Of a DNA stretch of 64,000 bases, positions 35,568-45,000 are shown piece by piece. The position numbers and the translations under genes were made by a program. This DNA comes from G963677085 sp963677085 (GTDB taxonomy: Bacteria > Planctomycetota > Planctomycetia > Pirellulales > Thermoguttaceae). The notes under the pieces were generated by a model. That model saw nothing but the letters and a program-made list of their open reading frames with translations, was not told the DNA's origin and did no database searches. Each line of letters opens with the position of its first letter. Positions within the stretch are counted from its first letter, which is position 1. The stretch is from assembly GCA_963677085.2 (NCBI GenBank), contig CAXXFH010000004.1, positions 3,720,001 to 3,784,000 of the forward strand. Reading direction: 5' to 3'.

Positions 35568-36356
35568 TCAGCAATAGCCCAAGTGGGCCAGGGTTTTGCT
35601 CACCGACTCGCCGTCGTCCATGCTCGGCATATACTCCAAGGCGAACACGCCCTCGTAGCCCATGCGTTGCACCTCGTTCAGCAGGTGCGGATAGTTCGTC
35701 TCGCCGAGAAACAGCTCGTGTCGCCCGGGCACACCGGCGCTGTGAATGTGGCCGATGACATCCAGATTCCGCTCGATGTGGTTCAACAGATCGCCTTCCA
35801 TGATCTGCATATGGTAGCAGTCGAACAACAACCGCATTCGCGGCGAGTTGAGCTTTCGGCAGATCTCCGCACCGCGGTCGCTGCTCGTGAGCCAGTAGCC
35901 AGGGTGGTCGTAGGGCGTATTCAACGGTTCCAGGATCAGCGTTACACAGGCATCCTCGGCCAACCGGAGCGTTTCTTCGAGGCCTGCCAGCACCGAGGCC
36001 TCCATCTGTTGATCGGTTAGCCCTGGCACCGTATTGGCTGTGCAAACAATCGTCGCCGGAATGCCGGCCGCTTGGTTGAACGCCAGAGTCATTTTCGCTC
36101 GCTCGATCCACTGTTCGCGGTTGGCCGGGTTGGTCAATCCGCCGCCGATCGAGCCGTCGGGCGCGCCGATCACCGTGTTGGTGATTGCCACCTCGTAGTC
36201 TTTTGCCACCGCCGCCAGCCGCTCCGGCGTGCCCTGGTAGCTACCGTCGACGAACCACATTTCGACACATTTGAATCCCGCCTCGGCCGCCCGGGCAATA
36301 CGTTGCTCGAAGGGAAGACTGGCGAAAACCATTTCAATACATAATCCGAGTTTCAT
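35568..36356 (-). CDS. TIM-barrel sugar isomerase/epimerase (hydroxypyruvate isomerase-like)
   Basis: A 262-residue member of the AP-endonuclease-2 TIM-barrel superfamily. The start at 36356 (MKLGLCIEMVF) has GAGGAGT about ten bases upstream; the longer frame overlaps the next gene upstream. Metal and acid residues of the hydroxypyruvate-isomerase type are visible: LEPLNT, FDCYHMQIMEG, IHSAGVPGRHE and FALEYMPS. It is predicted to isomerise a short keto-sugar or hydroxypyruvate. The 46-base gap to the DegT aminotransferase suggests co-transcription. The XylR-type gene ending at 35358 converges on it. Confidence 0.85.
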   Translation of the reverse strand: MKLGLCIEMVFASLPFEQRIARAAEAGFKCVEMWFVDGSYQGTPERLAAVAKDYEVAITNTVIGAPDGSIGGGLTNPANREQWIERAKMTLAFNQAAGIPATIVCTANTVPGLTDQQMEASVLAGLEETLRLAEDACVTLILEPLNTPYDHPGYWLTSSDRGAEICRKLNSPRMRLLFDCYHMQIMEGDLLNHIERNLDVIGHIHSAGVPGRHELFLGETNYPHLLNEVQRMGYEGVFALEYMPSMDDGESVSKTLAHLGYC

Positions 36357-36402
36357 CTGAGGTACTCCTCGTAAGTTCTGCTGCTTCGCTTCCGTCGTTG
36401 TC

Positions 36403-37722
36403 TTATGCGTTTGCATGTAATGCGCGGTTGATTCCTTCGGCAATCCGCTGACAATCCTCCGACGTATAGTGCCAGTCGATGTCGATCATGATCGCACGGC
36501 TCAACAGGTCCAAGGTTTTCGGGCACATGTCTTTCGAATATCGCGGCAATTCATCGGCCGGTACCGCACTCCACGGCAACCCGTCTGGTGCCACATGTTT
36601 TCGCTCCAAAATGTGTTCCCAATAGGTGAAGATGTGCCAATCGCGGACTTTCTGGTCGTAGATTCCACCGGCCGGCACGCCTTCTTCCTGCATGGCGAGC
36701 ATCGCGTCTTTCGTCGTGGCGGCATTCTTTAGAAAAAAGACCAACGCGATACACGTATCGCCTGCCTCGTCGGGAACACGCCGAAACGTCATTCCCGGCA
36801 CGGGGTCGATAGCATCTTTGATCTGTTGGTGTGCCAGCCGGTATCCATCGAGCATCATGTCCGTTTTGCGAATTTGAGGCAAGGCCACGGCACCCTGCAA
36901 TTCGCTCATGCGGTAGTTTTCGCCGCAAAACAGTTCCCCTTCTTGTTGCTCCGACGCAAATCGGTTCGGTCGCCAGCACGCAGCCGTGTCGTGCCAGCTT
37001 TGCGCCCGGGTGTGGAGCCAACTGTCGTCGGTCGCGACGAACCCGCCCTCGCCGCTGGCGTGGATCTTGTAGTAGTCGAAGCTGAAGCATCCCATCGTCC
37101 CCAAGCTGCCGAGGCGTTTTCCGAAGAAAGAACCGCCGCCTGCCTGCGCCACATCTTCGATTACCGGCACGCCTTTGCGCTCGGCAATATCGAGCAGAGC
37201 ATCCATTTGGGCCGGCGCCCCGCGCATGTGAACCGGCACGATGGCTTTCGTGCGCTTGGTGATCGCCTTTTCCACCGCCTTTGGATCCAGGCAAAGCGTG
37301 TCGTCAATATCCACGATCGCGGGAATCGCATTCGCGGCGACCACCGTGGCCGCCGTGGCAAAGAAGGTGTAAGCCGGCACAATCACTTCGTCGCCCGCCC
37401 CGATCCCCAACGCCCGATACGCACACACCAGGGCCGACGTACAGGAATTAACAGCCAAACAGTGTTTCACCCCAATCAGCCTGGCAAGCGTTTCTTCGGC
37501 CGCCTCGACTTTGCTAGGGCGAGGATTGTAGTAGCGGAAAAGGTGGGGACCACACAACTTGGGATCCTTCTCGATAAGCTCATCAATCCGCGTTCGCGTC
37601 TCCGGGCTGAATTGCCAGAGGTCGATCAGCTCTAGGAGTTCCTCACGACCAATCTTCGTTGGATAAGGGCCCAAGCTGGGTACGGCCTTCGCTTGTGATT
37701 CGGCTTTCGTCGATGTTGCCAT
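36403..37722 (-). CDS. DegT/DnrJ/EryC1 family PLP-dependent aminotransferase
   Basis: A 439-residue enzyme. Visible: substrate-loop VNSCTSALVCAYRALGIGAGD (in part), PAYTFFATA, PVHMRGAPAQMD, VIEDVAQAGGGSFFGK with D190 for PLP, and SFDYYKIHASGEGG with the PLP-binding lysine K219. This family transaminates keto-sugars to amino sugars, or acts as a scyllo-inosose/keto-compound aminotransferase in catabolic settings. AAGGAGAAA precedes the ATG at 37722. It pairs with the isomerase-like gene behind it, so the two probably process the same sugar-derived compound. It is longer than nucleotide-sugar members by a 50-residue N-terminal arm. Confidence 0.9.
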   Translation of the reverse strand: MATSTKAESQAKAVPSLGPYPTKIGREELLELIDLWQFSPETRTRIDELIEKDPKLCGPHLFRYYNPRPSKVEAAEETLARLIGVKHCLAVNSCTSALVCAYRALGIGAGDEVIVPAYTFFATAATVVAANAIPAIVDIDDTLCLDPKAVEKAITKRTKAIVPVHMRGAPAQMDALLDIAERKGVPVIEDVAQAGGGSFFGKRLGSLGTMGCFSFDYYKIHASGEGGFVATDDSWLHTRAQSWHDTAACWRPNRFASEQQEGELFCGENYRMSELQGAVALPQIRKTDMMLDGYRLAHQQIKDAIDPVPGMTFRRVPDEAGDTCIALVFFLKNAATTKDAMLAMQEEGVPAGGIYDQKVRDWHIFTYWEHILERKHVAPDGLPWSAVPADELPRYSKDMCPKTLDLLSRAIMIDIDWHYTSEDCQRIAEGINRALHANA

Positions 37723-38327
37723 GATATTTCTCCTTACATGGTCTGATGCGATTACCCGTTCTCTACCGCGCGTCGCCAGCCAAGATCACGAGCGTGGCCT
37801 TTTGCGAAAAGAACCACACCTCGCTGCGCAGTTTCATGTCGAAACGGTTATGAAAAGAACCGATCGTCGTTGCGGTCCGTGTCGCTCATCTTAGCCCGGC
37901 TACCTAAGAGTGAAACGCCGAATTGCGTCAAGTTTGTACCGTTTCGCGACATCGCCGGCGGAAGACCTAATGCCGCCGTTGTGGCTGCAAGTCGCAACCG
38001 CCGCGTGTCGCAAAACGACCCAAAACCGAACGCAAATGGTTCTTTCGCGTTTTACAACGGCGCCTATCATTAAGGGCATGGGCGAACAACCCCGCCCCGT
38101 GCATGCGCTGCACCTCGCGGCCGCCTTTCGAACTTCTATTCACAATCCAGAAAGGAGCGCAACGGTTGAAAACCGCAGGTAATCGACGGGAGCCGTTTCC
38201 GAGGTATCTCCGGAATCGTGTCACGTGTTCCGGAGTCGTTTGACAAGTCTCGAATCGGTGTTTCACATGCCGATTCTCTTGGGTGCAGTAACGTTTATCC
38301 GAATCTCTTCAAGGGAGGATGTCCCCG
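37723..38327. promoter_or_regulatory. Long divergent regulatory region
   Basis: This 605-base gap separates the aminotransferase (minus) from a PEP-CTERM gene (plus). CGCAAAA (38009-38015) and CGCAAA (38031-38036) are direct repeats 22 bases apart; read on the minus strand they are TTTTGCG-type half-sites like those at 4946 and 4966. A further inverted repeat, CTCCGGAA (38208-38215) and TTCCGGAG (38228-38235), lies about 95 bases before the PEP-CTERM start. AAGGGAGG at 38311 is that gene's ribosome site. No RNA gene is recognised. Confidence 0.4.
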
Positions 38328-39182
38328 ATGGCTCGCAGACTACTTCTTCCAGGACTGAGCTTTCTCTTCGCCCTTTGCATGTGGGGCTTCGCTGCCGGTG
38401 TGCAGGCCGAAATCGTCTATACCTTCGAGAATCTCGACGACGGTCAACTCGTCGGCCAGGACGGATGGCTGCAATACAGCACCTACGGCACCGGCTGGAC
38501 AGTACAAACGGGCACCGGTACGGACAGCACTAAAGTGGCTTGGCCGGCCACCGGAACCCAAGTGGCTAGTCGTACGAACGACACCAACTTCAGCTTCGTT
38601 GCCCACAACGATTCCGACCAAGCAGCCGTCATGCAGTTCGACCTGCAATATGTCGACTATGGCGGCAATTACAGCTACTACTTCGGCCTGGGTGCCGATT
38701 CGATCAACGATACGGACACCGTCATCAGCAGCATCAACGAACGAAGTCCCGCATTCGGTATTTTCCAGAATCAGTTCGCCATCTTGGACCTTGCCAGCAC
38801 CGTCACCTATCCTTTTGAGCTCGCCATCACCTCGGCCCACGCGACAAACGGCGACTGGATACGGCTACGGCACGTGATCGACTTCACGGCCAACTCGGGT
38901 GACGGCGGCGGAAGGCTCTTCTATCAAAACCTCACGCGAGGCGATACCACGTTCACAGAGCTGACAACGTCGGCAGTCAATCTGCGAATCAAGGACATGC
39001 TCGACGACGTCGAGGCTCCCTCGACCTGGGACAGCATGGTGATCGTCAAGGGTGGCGAAGTGGGCGGGCAAATCGACAACCTGATGCCCAACAGTGCCGT
39101 TCCCGAACCGTCGTCGTTGGCGTTGTTGCTAATGGGACTCGCGTTGCCGCTGCTGCGATGGCGAAGGCGCATGGCCGACTAA
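38328..39182 (+). CDS. PEP-CTERM anchored secreted protein
   Basis: A 284-residue exported protein. The start at 38328 (MARRLLLPG) is chosen over an ATG nine bases earlier because AAGGGAGG (38311-38318) touches the earlier ATG but is properly spaced from this one. The signal peptide ends near VQA-EI. The mature beta-rich domain begins VYTFENLDDGQLVGQDGW, as in other planctomycete PEP-CTERM proteins of the laminin-like type. VPEPSS, a hydrophobic helix and RWRRRMAD close the protein. It is followed by a DUF1559 gene 84 bases away and a small lipoprotein, forming a second envelope module. Confidence 0.85.
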   Translation: MARRLLLPGLSFLFALCMWGFAAGVQAEIVYTFENLDDGQLVGQDGWLQYSTYGTGWTVQTGTGTDSTKVAWPATGTQVASRTNDTNFSFVAHNDSDQAAVMQFDLQYVDYGGNYSYYFGLGADSINDTDTVISSINERSPAFGIFQNQFAILDLASTVTYPFELAITSAHATNGDWIRLRHVIDFTANSGDGGGRLFYQNLTRGDTTFTELTTSAVNLRIKDMLDDVEAPSTWDSMVIVKGGEVGGQIDNLMPNSAVPEPSSLALLLMGLALPLLRWRRRMAD

Positions 39183-39266
39183 GTTCCTTCGTGAAACTCC
39201 GCGGACGACCATGTCGAGCCGCCGATCTGGACGTTTGCCCTACGCCGTTTGTCCGGAGAACACGCG

Positions 39267-40220
39267 ATGCAACAGAACGATCATCGAGGGTTCACCCTCG
39301 TCGAGCTACTGGTGGTGATCGCGATTATTGGCATCCTGATCGCCCTGTTGTTGCCGGCCGTTCAGTCTGCGCGGGAAGCCGCTCGCAGAGCCCAATGCCT
39401 CAACAACATGAAACAACTCGGGCTGGCACTGCACCTGCACCACGAAGCCAAACGATACCTACCGCCCGGCTATTTCTGGCCCGAGGACGACAGCGTCGCG
39501 TTTGGCGAAGGGGGTGCCGAATCGAGTTGGGTCACGCATTCATTGCCCTATCTCGAACAGAAGGCGTTGTACAACATGATCGATTGGACGCGCGGGTTCG
39601 GCCAGACGGGCGATCCGTCGAAACCCAACTTCGAGGTGATGTCGACCCGGTTGGCCTGCATGTCGTGCCCTTCGGACAAACAAATCGCACCGCTGCCGCG
39701 TCAGGACGTGCCCTGTTGGGCACACGGCAACTACGTGGCCAACAACGGCATTGGTCCCATGACCGAACGTTACCCGGCCGACTTACCCAACGACCGTGTC
39801 AAAGGGGTATTCTACTGTAACAGCAACACCCGGTTTCGCGAATTCACGGACGGCACCTCCCACACAGCGTTGGTCTGCGAGCTGATTCTCACGCCGGGCG
39901 ACTTCCGCGGCGTGATGCACTACGGCGAAGGAAGCGTCTATCACCACAACTACACCCCCAACTCCGACGCGCCCGACTGGACGCGAACCTACTTCTGTAT
40001 CGACAACGCGGCGGCGCCCTGCCTGGGAGCCCACAGCGGGTTTGGCGACCGCAAGACTCAACTTACGGCCCGAAGCAACCATCCCGGTGGAGTCAACCTC
40101 TTGCTGGGCGACGGAAGCACGTGCTTCGTTAATGAGACAATCGACTTGGACACGTGGCAGGCCCTTTGCACGCCCAAGACCATCCCGGGCGAGGTCACAA
40201 CTAGTCCCTTTGGAAAATAA
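39267..40220 (+). CDS. DUF1559 pseudopilin-like protein, second copy
   Basis: A 317-residue protein. The start at 39267 (MQQNDHRGF) has GGAGA about ten bases upstream. HRGFTLVELLVVIAIIGIL is the pilin-like segment, then LLPAVQSAREAARRAQC, the DUF1559 domain, and the C-terminal RSNHPGGVNLLLGDGSTCFV box. Compared with the copy at 9291-10274 the N-terminal 60 residues are nearly identical and the rest diverges. It lies between a PEP-CTERM gene and a lipoprotein gene, a recurring planctomycete arrangement. Confidence 0.92.
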   Translation: MQQNDHRGFTLVELLVVIAIIGILIALLLPAVQSAREAARRAQCLNNMKQLGLALHLHHEAKRYLPPGYFWPEDDSVAFGEGGAESSWVTHSLPYLEQKALYNMIDWTRGFGQTGDPSKPNFEVMSTRLACMSCPSDKQIAPLPRQDVPCWAHGNYVANNGIGPMTERYPADLPNDRVKGVFYCNSNTRFREFTDGTSHTALVCELILTPGDFRGVMHYGEGSVYHHNYTPNSDAPDWTRTYFCIDNAAAPCLGAHSGFGDRKTQLTARSNHPGGVNLLLGDGSTCFVNETIDLDTWQALCTPKTIPGEVTTSPFGK

Positions 40221-40317
40221 CCGTCCAACCCGATCGGCAACGATGCTGCGCCGTTCGAGGAACACGCCTTCCCAAGCCTTGCACAATACGCGATCCGAAT
40301 CGCAGCGAGAAAAAACC

Positions 40318-40743
40318 ATGACTTGCCTCACGAGAACGCCCTTGGCAGTGTACTCGACGCTACTCGTACTGATCGCTTGCCCGCTCGGCTGCGGTTCGGG
40401 CGGCGTAATGGCAACCGGTAACGTCACGGTCGCAGGCCAGCCAATCGAAAAAGGATCCATTTCGTTCAAACCGGCCGACTCCAAAGGTCCCAGCCTGGCA
40501 GGGCGTATCGAGAACGGGCAATACACGGTTCACTCGACGGCCGCCAACGCCGCCGGGAAGAAAATCGTTCACATCGCGGGCATACGGTCAACCGGACGCA
40601 AGATTCCCGCCGGTCCGCCGGAACCGCCGGGCACAATGGTCGAGGAAATCCTGCCGTTTCAGTACGGCGTGAAAGGCGAATTGACCTGTGAACTCGTGAT
40701 TGGGGAGACAAATCACTATGACTTCAATGTAACCCTCCCATAG
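40318..40743 (+). CDS. Small lipoprotein with carboxypeptidase-regulatory-like domain
   Basis: A 141-residue lipoprotein. The leader LLVLIACPLGCGSGG has the modified cysteine at C25. The mature part is one beta-sandwich: VMATGNVTVAGQPIEKGSIS (in part), FKPADSKGPSLAGRIENGQYT, as in short proteins that follow DUF1559 genes. The start at 40318 has a weak GCGAGAAAAA-type ribosome site. It probably sits on the periplasmic side of a membrane and partners the pseudopilin; that is inferred from the conserved neighbourhood. Confidence 0.85.
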   Translation: MTCLTRTPLAVYSTLLVLIACPLGCGSGGVMATGNVTVAGQPIEKGSISFKPADSKGPSLAGRIENGQYTVHSTAANAAGKKIVHIAGIRSTGRKIPAGPPEPPGTMVEEILPFQYGVKGELTCELVIGETNHYDFNVTLP

Positions 40744-40954
40744 CACCCCACAACATGCACCGTTGCCCGTTGGACAACTTCCATGTCCCGTCGTCCATCA
40801 CGGGCAAACCGGCCACAAATGCATGGCCCACGGTCCCCATCCGTATTGCTGGCACAGGGTGCTCGACAGAACCACCTACCCACCGCTTGCCCCACACTAC
40901 TGCCCGGGCCACAACAGCGCCGCTTGTCGGCCACACAACAAGAGAGTCCAACCC

Positions 40955-41923
40955 ATGAAGGTTCAGCTAATCGGCCTGTGGATCATCGTCATCCCTCTGT
41001 GGGCCGCCGCGACATTGGCCCAGGCCGAACAGCCGGCAATTGAGGCATTGCCACACCGCAAGCCTACGCTTGCCGATGTGCCCTACGGTCCGCACCGCCT
41101 CCAAGTGCTCGATCTTTGGAAGGCAGACACCAAGGAAATCACGCCGCTCGTGTTTTACATCCACGGCGGCGGTTGGACCGTGGGCAATAAGAAACGCATT
41201 GTCACGACGCACGGGCTGACCGATTACTTGGCCGCCGGCGTCTCGGTCGTGTCGATCAACTACCGCTTGGTCTCTGACGCCCAAAAGGCCGGCGTCAAAC
41301 CGCCCGTGGCATGGCCGCTGCACGATGCGGCCCGGGCGCTGCAATTCGCGCGCAGCAAGGCCAACGCATGGGGAATCGACCAACAACGAATCGGTGTCTT
41401 CGGTGGTTCGGCCGGCGCTTGCACCGCGTTGTGGTTGGCGTTTCACGACGAAATGGCTGATCCCGCCAGTTCCGATCCGGTGGCTCGGCAGTCGACTCGT
41501 CCCTACTGTGTGGCCGTGGCCGGCGCCCAGACCACGTTGGACCCCAAACAGATGCGTGCTTGGATACCGAGTAGTGTATACGGCGCCCATGCCTTTGGGC
41601 TTGCCGCGGGTTGGGGCCCGACCTCATTTCAAAAAGCAATTGACCAGCGCGAACAGATCCTCCCCTGGATCAAAGAATACTCGCCCATCGAATGGGTCAG
41701 CGCCGACGACCCGCCCGTTTTCCTCGAATACGACGCAGCACCCACCCTCGAAGGTCAGCCGGAAAAAGACCCAACTCACTCGGCCATGTTCGGCGTCAAG
41801 CTGAAAGAAAAACTCGACACGGCCGGCGTGGAGTGTCACCTGGTACACCCGGGCGTTGGGCAAACGAAGTACCGCACGCGTTGCGAATTTTTGATCGACA
41901 AGTTGAAGCAGCCGGCAAAATAG
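40955..41923 (+). CDS. Exported alpha/beta-hydrolase (acetyl-esterase-like)
   Basis: A 322-residue enzyme with signal peptide (WIIVIPLWAAATLAQA). The start at 40955 has AGAGAG about nine bases upstream. Residues 70-74 are the oxyanion motif HGGGW, and GGSAGA holds the nucleophile S152, as in hormone-sensitive-lipase-like carbohydrate esterases (BD-FAE/xylan esterase type). The acid and histidine are expected near DDPPVFLEYD and HPGVG, though the latter lacks the usual HxG-H context. It is likely to deacylate a polysaccharide. An NPCBM glycosidase-like gene follows 82 bases later on the same strand. Confidence 0.85.
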   Translation: MKVQLIGLWIIVIPLWAAATLAQAEQPAIEALPHRKPTLADVPYGPHRLQVLDLWKADTKEITPLVFYIHGGGWTVGNKKRIVTTHGLTDYLAAGVSVVSINYRLVSDAQKAGVKPPVAWPLHDAARALQFARSKANAWGIDQQRIGVFGGSAGACTALWLAFHDEMADPASSDPVARQSTRPYCVAVAGAQTTLDPKQMRAWIPSSVYGAHAFGLAAGWGPTSFQKAIDQREQILPWIKEYSPIEWVSADDPPVFLEYDAAPTLEGQPEKDPTHSAMFGVKLKEKLDTAGVECHLVHPGVGQTKYRTRCEFLIDKLKQPAK

Positions 41924-42005
41924 CTAGTGGAAAAACAGAGCATCTCGCAATGTCTTCGCTAAAACCGTGATTGTTTGCTACCTTGAACCAAGGAGAAATC
42001 CCGCC

Positions 42006-45000
42006 ATGACCTCCCGACACCACACCAAGACGATACTATCGGTCGCACTTCTGGTTTACGCCTTGTCCGCATGGCAGACGACAACCCTCGGCAGCGAGTC
42101 TGCCAAACAGGAATATCTGGCCGATGCGTTTCGGGAGCGTATTCTGTCGGCTCGCCAGCAGTGGGGCCAGTTGGGATTGAATACCGCGGTGAAACCGCCG
42201 CAGCGCGACGCGCGGCCCCTGCAAATCGGCGACCGGCAATACGACCACGGGCTTGGCATGCACGCGGCCGGCGAGGTGGTCGTCGATTTGGCCGGCGAGT
42301 GTGCGTCGTTCGAGGCCGAAGTGGGCGTTCAATGGCAAGGAGGAAAATCGGCCGCCTCGGTCGTCTTCCAGGTGTTCGTCGACGGTGAGAAACGATTTGA
42401 CAGCGATGTAATGCAGGAAACCGACTCGCCACGAACAGTCTCGGTTTCACTCACGGATGCAGAACAGCTACGTCTGGTTGTCACCGACGCCGGCGACGGA
42501 ATCAACAGCGACGTAGCCGTCTGGGCCAACGCAAGATTGACTCGCGATCCACAGGCCAAGCAACGTCGAGCACGAACCTCGGTCGACGTGGCACAATTCG
42601 CCCAAGTGGTTCGTTCGGATCCTAATCGCATGCAAGGCACGCAAGCCAGCCGTGTCGAAGAATTTCCGGCAGCGGACCTTTCTTTGACCGAGGAATTGGC
42701 CCCCATGCCGGACGGGCGTTTCGCTGTAGCGGCCGACGAAAAGGGCGTCGGATGCATTGGCCTGAAGTGGCACGAGTTTCGCTACCTTCGAGAAGTGGGC
42801 CTGCGGTTTGCCGATCCCAAAACTGTGCCCAAGGGTATCAAACTCCAGTACTGGGTGGGCCGATCAAGTTGGCAGGGCGAGTGGAAAACGATCGACGCAA
42901 CCGTGACAGACCACCAACGCGGTCGAACCTGGCGGTTGCCCTACCAAGACCGGAACAAACCGACCGACAAGGTGCGTTGGATCTTTCCAGCCACATCGAA
43001 ACCGATTGTCGTCGAGCGATTGAGTGCCTACACGTCGTCTGTCTGGAAGACGGCTGCTCTGCGACTGGAGTCGGAAACGCCAAGCAGCACGCCTGTCTCA
43101 ATCGAACTTTACAACGGGCAGTTCACCGAGCCAAGCGAAGGAAGTTCGCCAAAGCGATGCACCTGGGACCCGGCAGAACCGCTTCGCGTAACGGTACGCT
43201 ATGCCCTAACTCGAGAGTGCAAAACCGATCAAACCGTGTTGCGTTTCCAAATGGCCGGGCAGGCGTTCGCCGTGGCCGTGGAAGATGTCTTGACGAACGA
43301 GGCTGTTTACGTACCCCAGGCCGGGTTGTTCGTCACACGCGATCCGGCACCGATCGCGCTGACCGCTTTTCGAGAGAAAATCGCCGGGCGGAAAACGCTC
43401 CTGGAGCAGGTGGAACAGTTACCCGAGCAGACCTTCCCCCACGCATTGGAGGCGGTACACTGCCCGATCCAGGACCAAGGGCCCACGATGCTGTCGTTGG
43501 CCTGTGACCAGAGGAAGTTCGTCGCACGCCGCGACGGCTCGGTCGACTTCAATACGGTCGATCAACCAAGTGCCACGTTCGACGGCACAACCCACCGCGG
43601 CAAGCGACAATGGCAGTACCGGCTTCAAGCCGAGTTTGGCGACGGCAACAATGAGAAGCTCAACCGGCGGCTCGACGGCGGTTGGCTACCGATGCCCGTC
43701 ACTTCGGTCGATCAGAACGGCGTTGTCTACCGCACGCGAACGTTTGTTGCGCCGCTGGACGACGAACCGCCAGCTTCCGCGCCCGACTGGCTGCGAGACC
43801 GCGCCGTGTGTGTGGTGGAGTATACCGCCGAAAATACCCGACCGGTCGCCGCCGAGGCCCTGCTGGTGCTTACCTTGTTGAACCAGACTGACAAGCAACA
43901 GCACGTGGCACCTCAGGCGGTGAACGACGGAATCGTCCTTTCGGCCGACGACCGCCTGCTCGTGTTCATCGATACGAGCAAGGCCGGCCCACTGGCGATG
44001 AGTACCGACGCGGCGGCTACGTTCCTCAGCGGCACCTTGCCGCCGGGTGGCAAAGCCCGGGCGGTGGCCTACATCCCGGCTAACAAAACACGGCCCGAGT
44101 CGTACACGGCCCTAAAAAACCAAGCGCAGCCGCTGGCCGAAAAGACGAAACGCTACTGGCAAACCCTGATGGCCAAGGCTGCGCAAATCGACTTGCCCGA
44201 CGGACTGTTGACCAACGTAATTCGCGCGTCGCAGGTCCACATCATGCTGGCGGCGGGTAACGAGGAAAACGGTTCGCGAGTGGACGTTTGGACCTCGGCC
44301 GATCGTTATGGCTCGTTGGAGAGCGAAAGCCAGCCGATCATTCGCGGAATGGACATGATGGGCCAGCAGGATTTCGCACGGCGTGGGCTCGATTTTTTCA
44401 TCGCCCGATACAATAAGTCAGGTTTTCTGACCACGGGCTACACGATGATGGGCTCTGGTTGGCATCTCTGGACGCTGGCCGAGTACGTCGACCGTTGGCA
44501 AGACCAGAAGTGGCTTCAGAGTGTGGCGCCCGAAGTGGCTCGACTGTGCCACTGGATTGTCGAGCAACGCCAGAAGACCAAACGTACCGATATTCACGGC
44601 CAGAAGGTTCCGAACTACGGCCTAACGCCCCCGGGCGTAATCGCCGACTGGGCCCGATTCACGAACACCACGTTTCAGGCGGCCCACTACTGCGCCGGTC
44701 TGCGCGAAGCGGCTCGCGTGCTGGCGAAAATCGACCATCCCGGCGCGAAAGCATTGGCCGATGACGCTGTCGCTTATCGTGACGACATCTTGCGGGCCTA
44801 CCGTTGGACCCAAGCGCGAAGTCCCGTGGTACCGCGGGGCGACGGCACCTGGGTAACCGCCCAACCGCCAATCTTCTTCATCTTCGGCGAGGTTGGAGGT
44901 TTTTTTCCGGGCGAAGACGGCAGCCGCGCGTGGTGCAAAAATGCGATGGCCCATCACCTGATGGTCAACCGCCTCATCGATCCCAAGGCTGAAGAGACAA

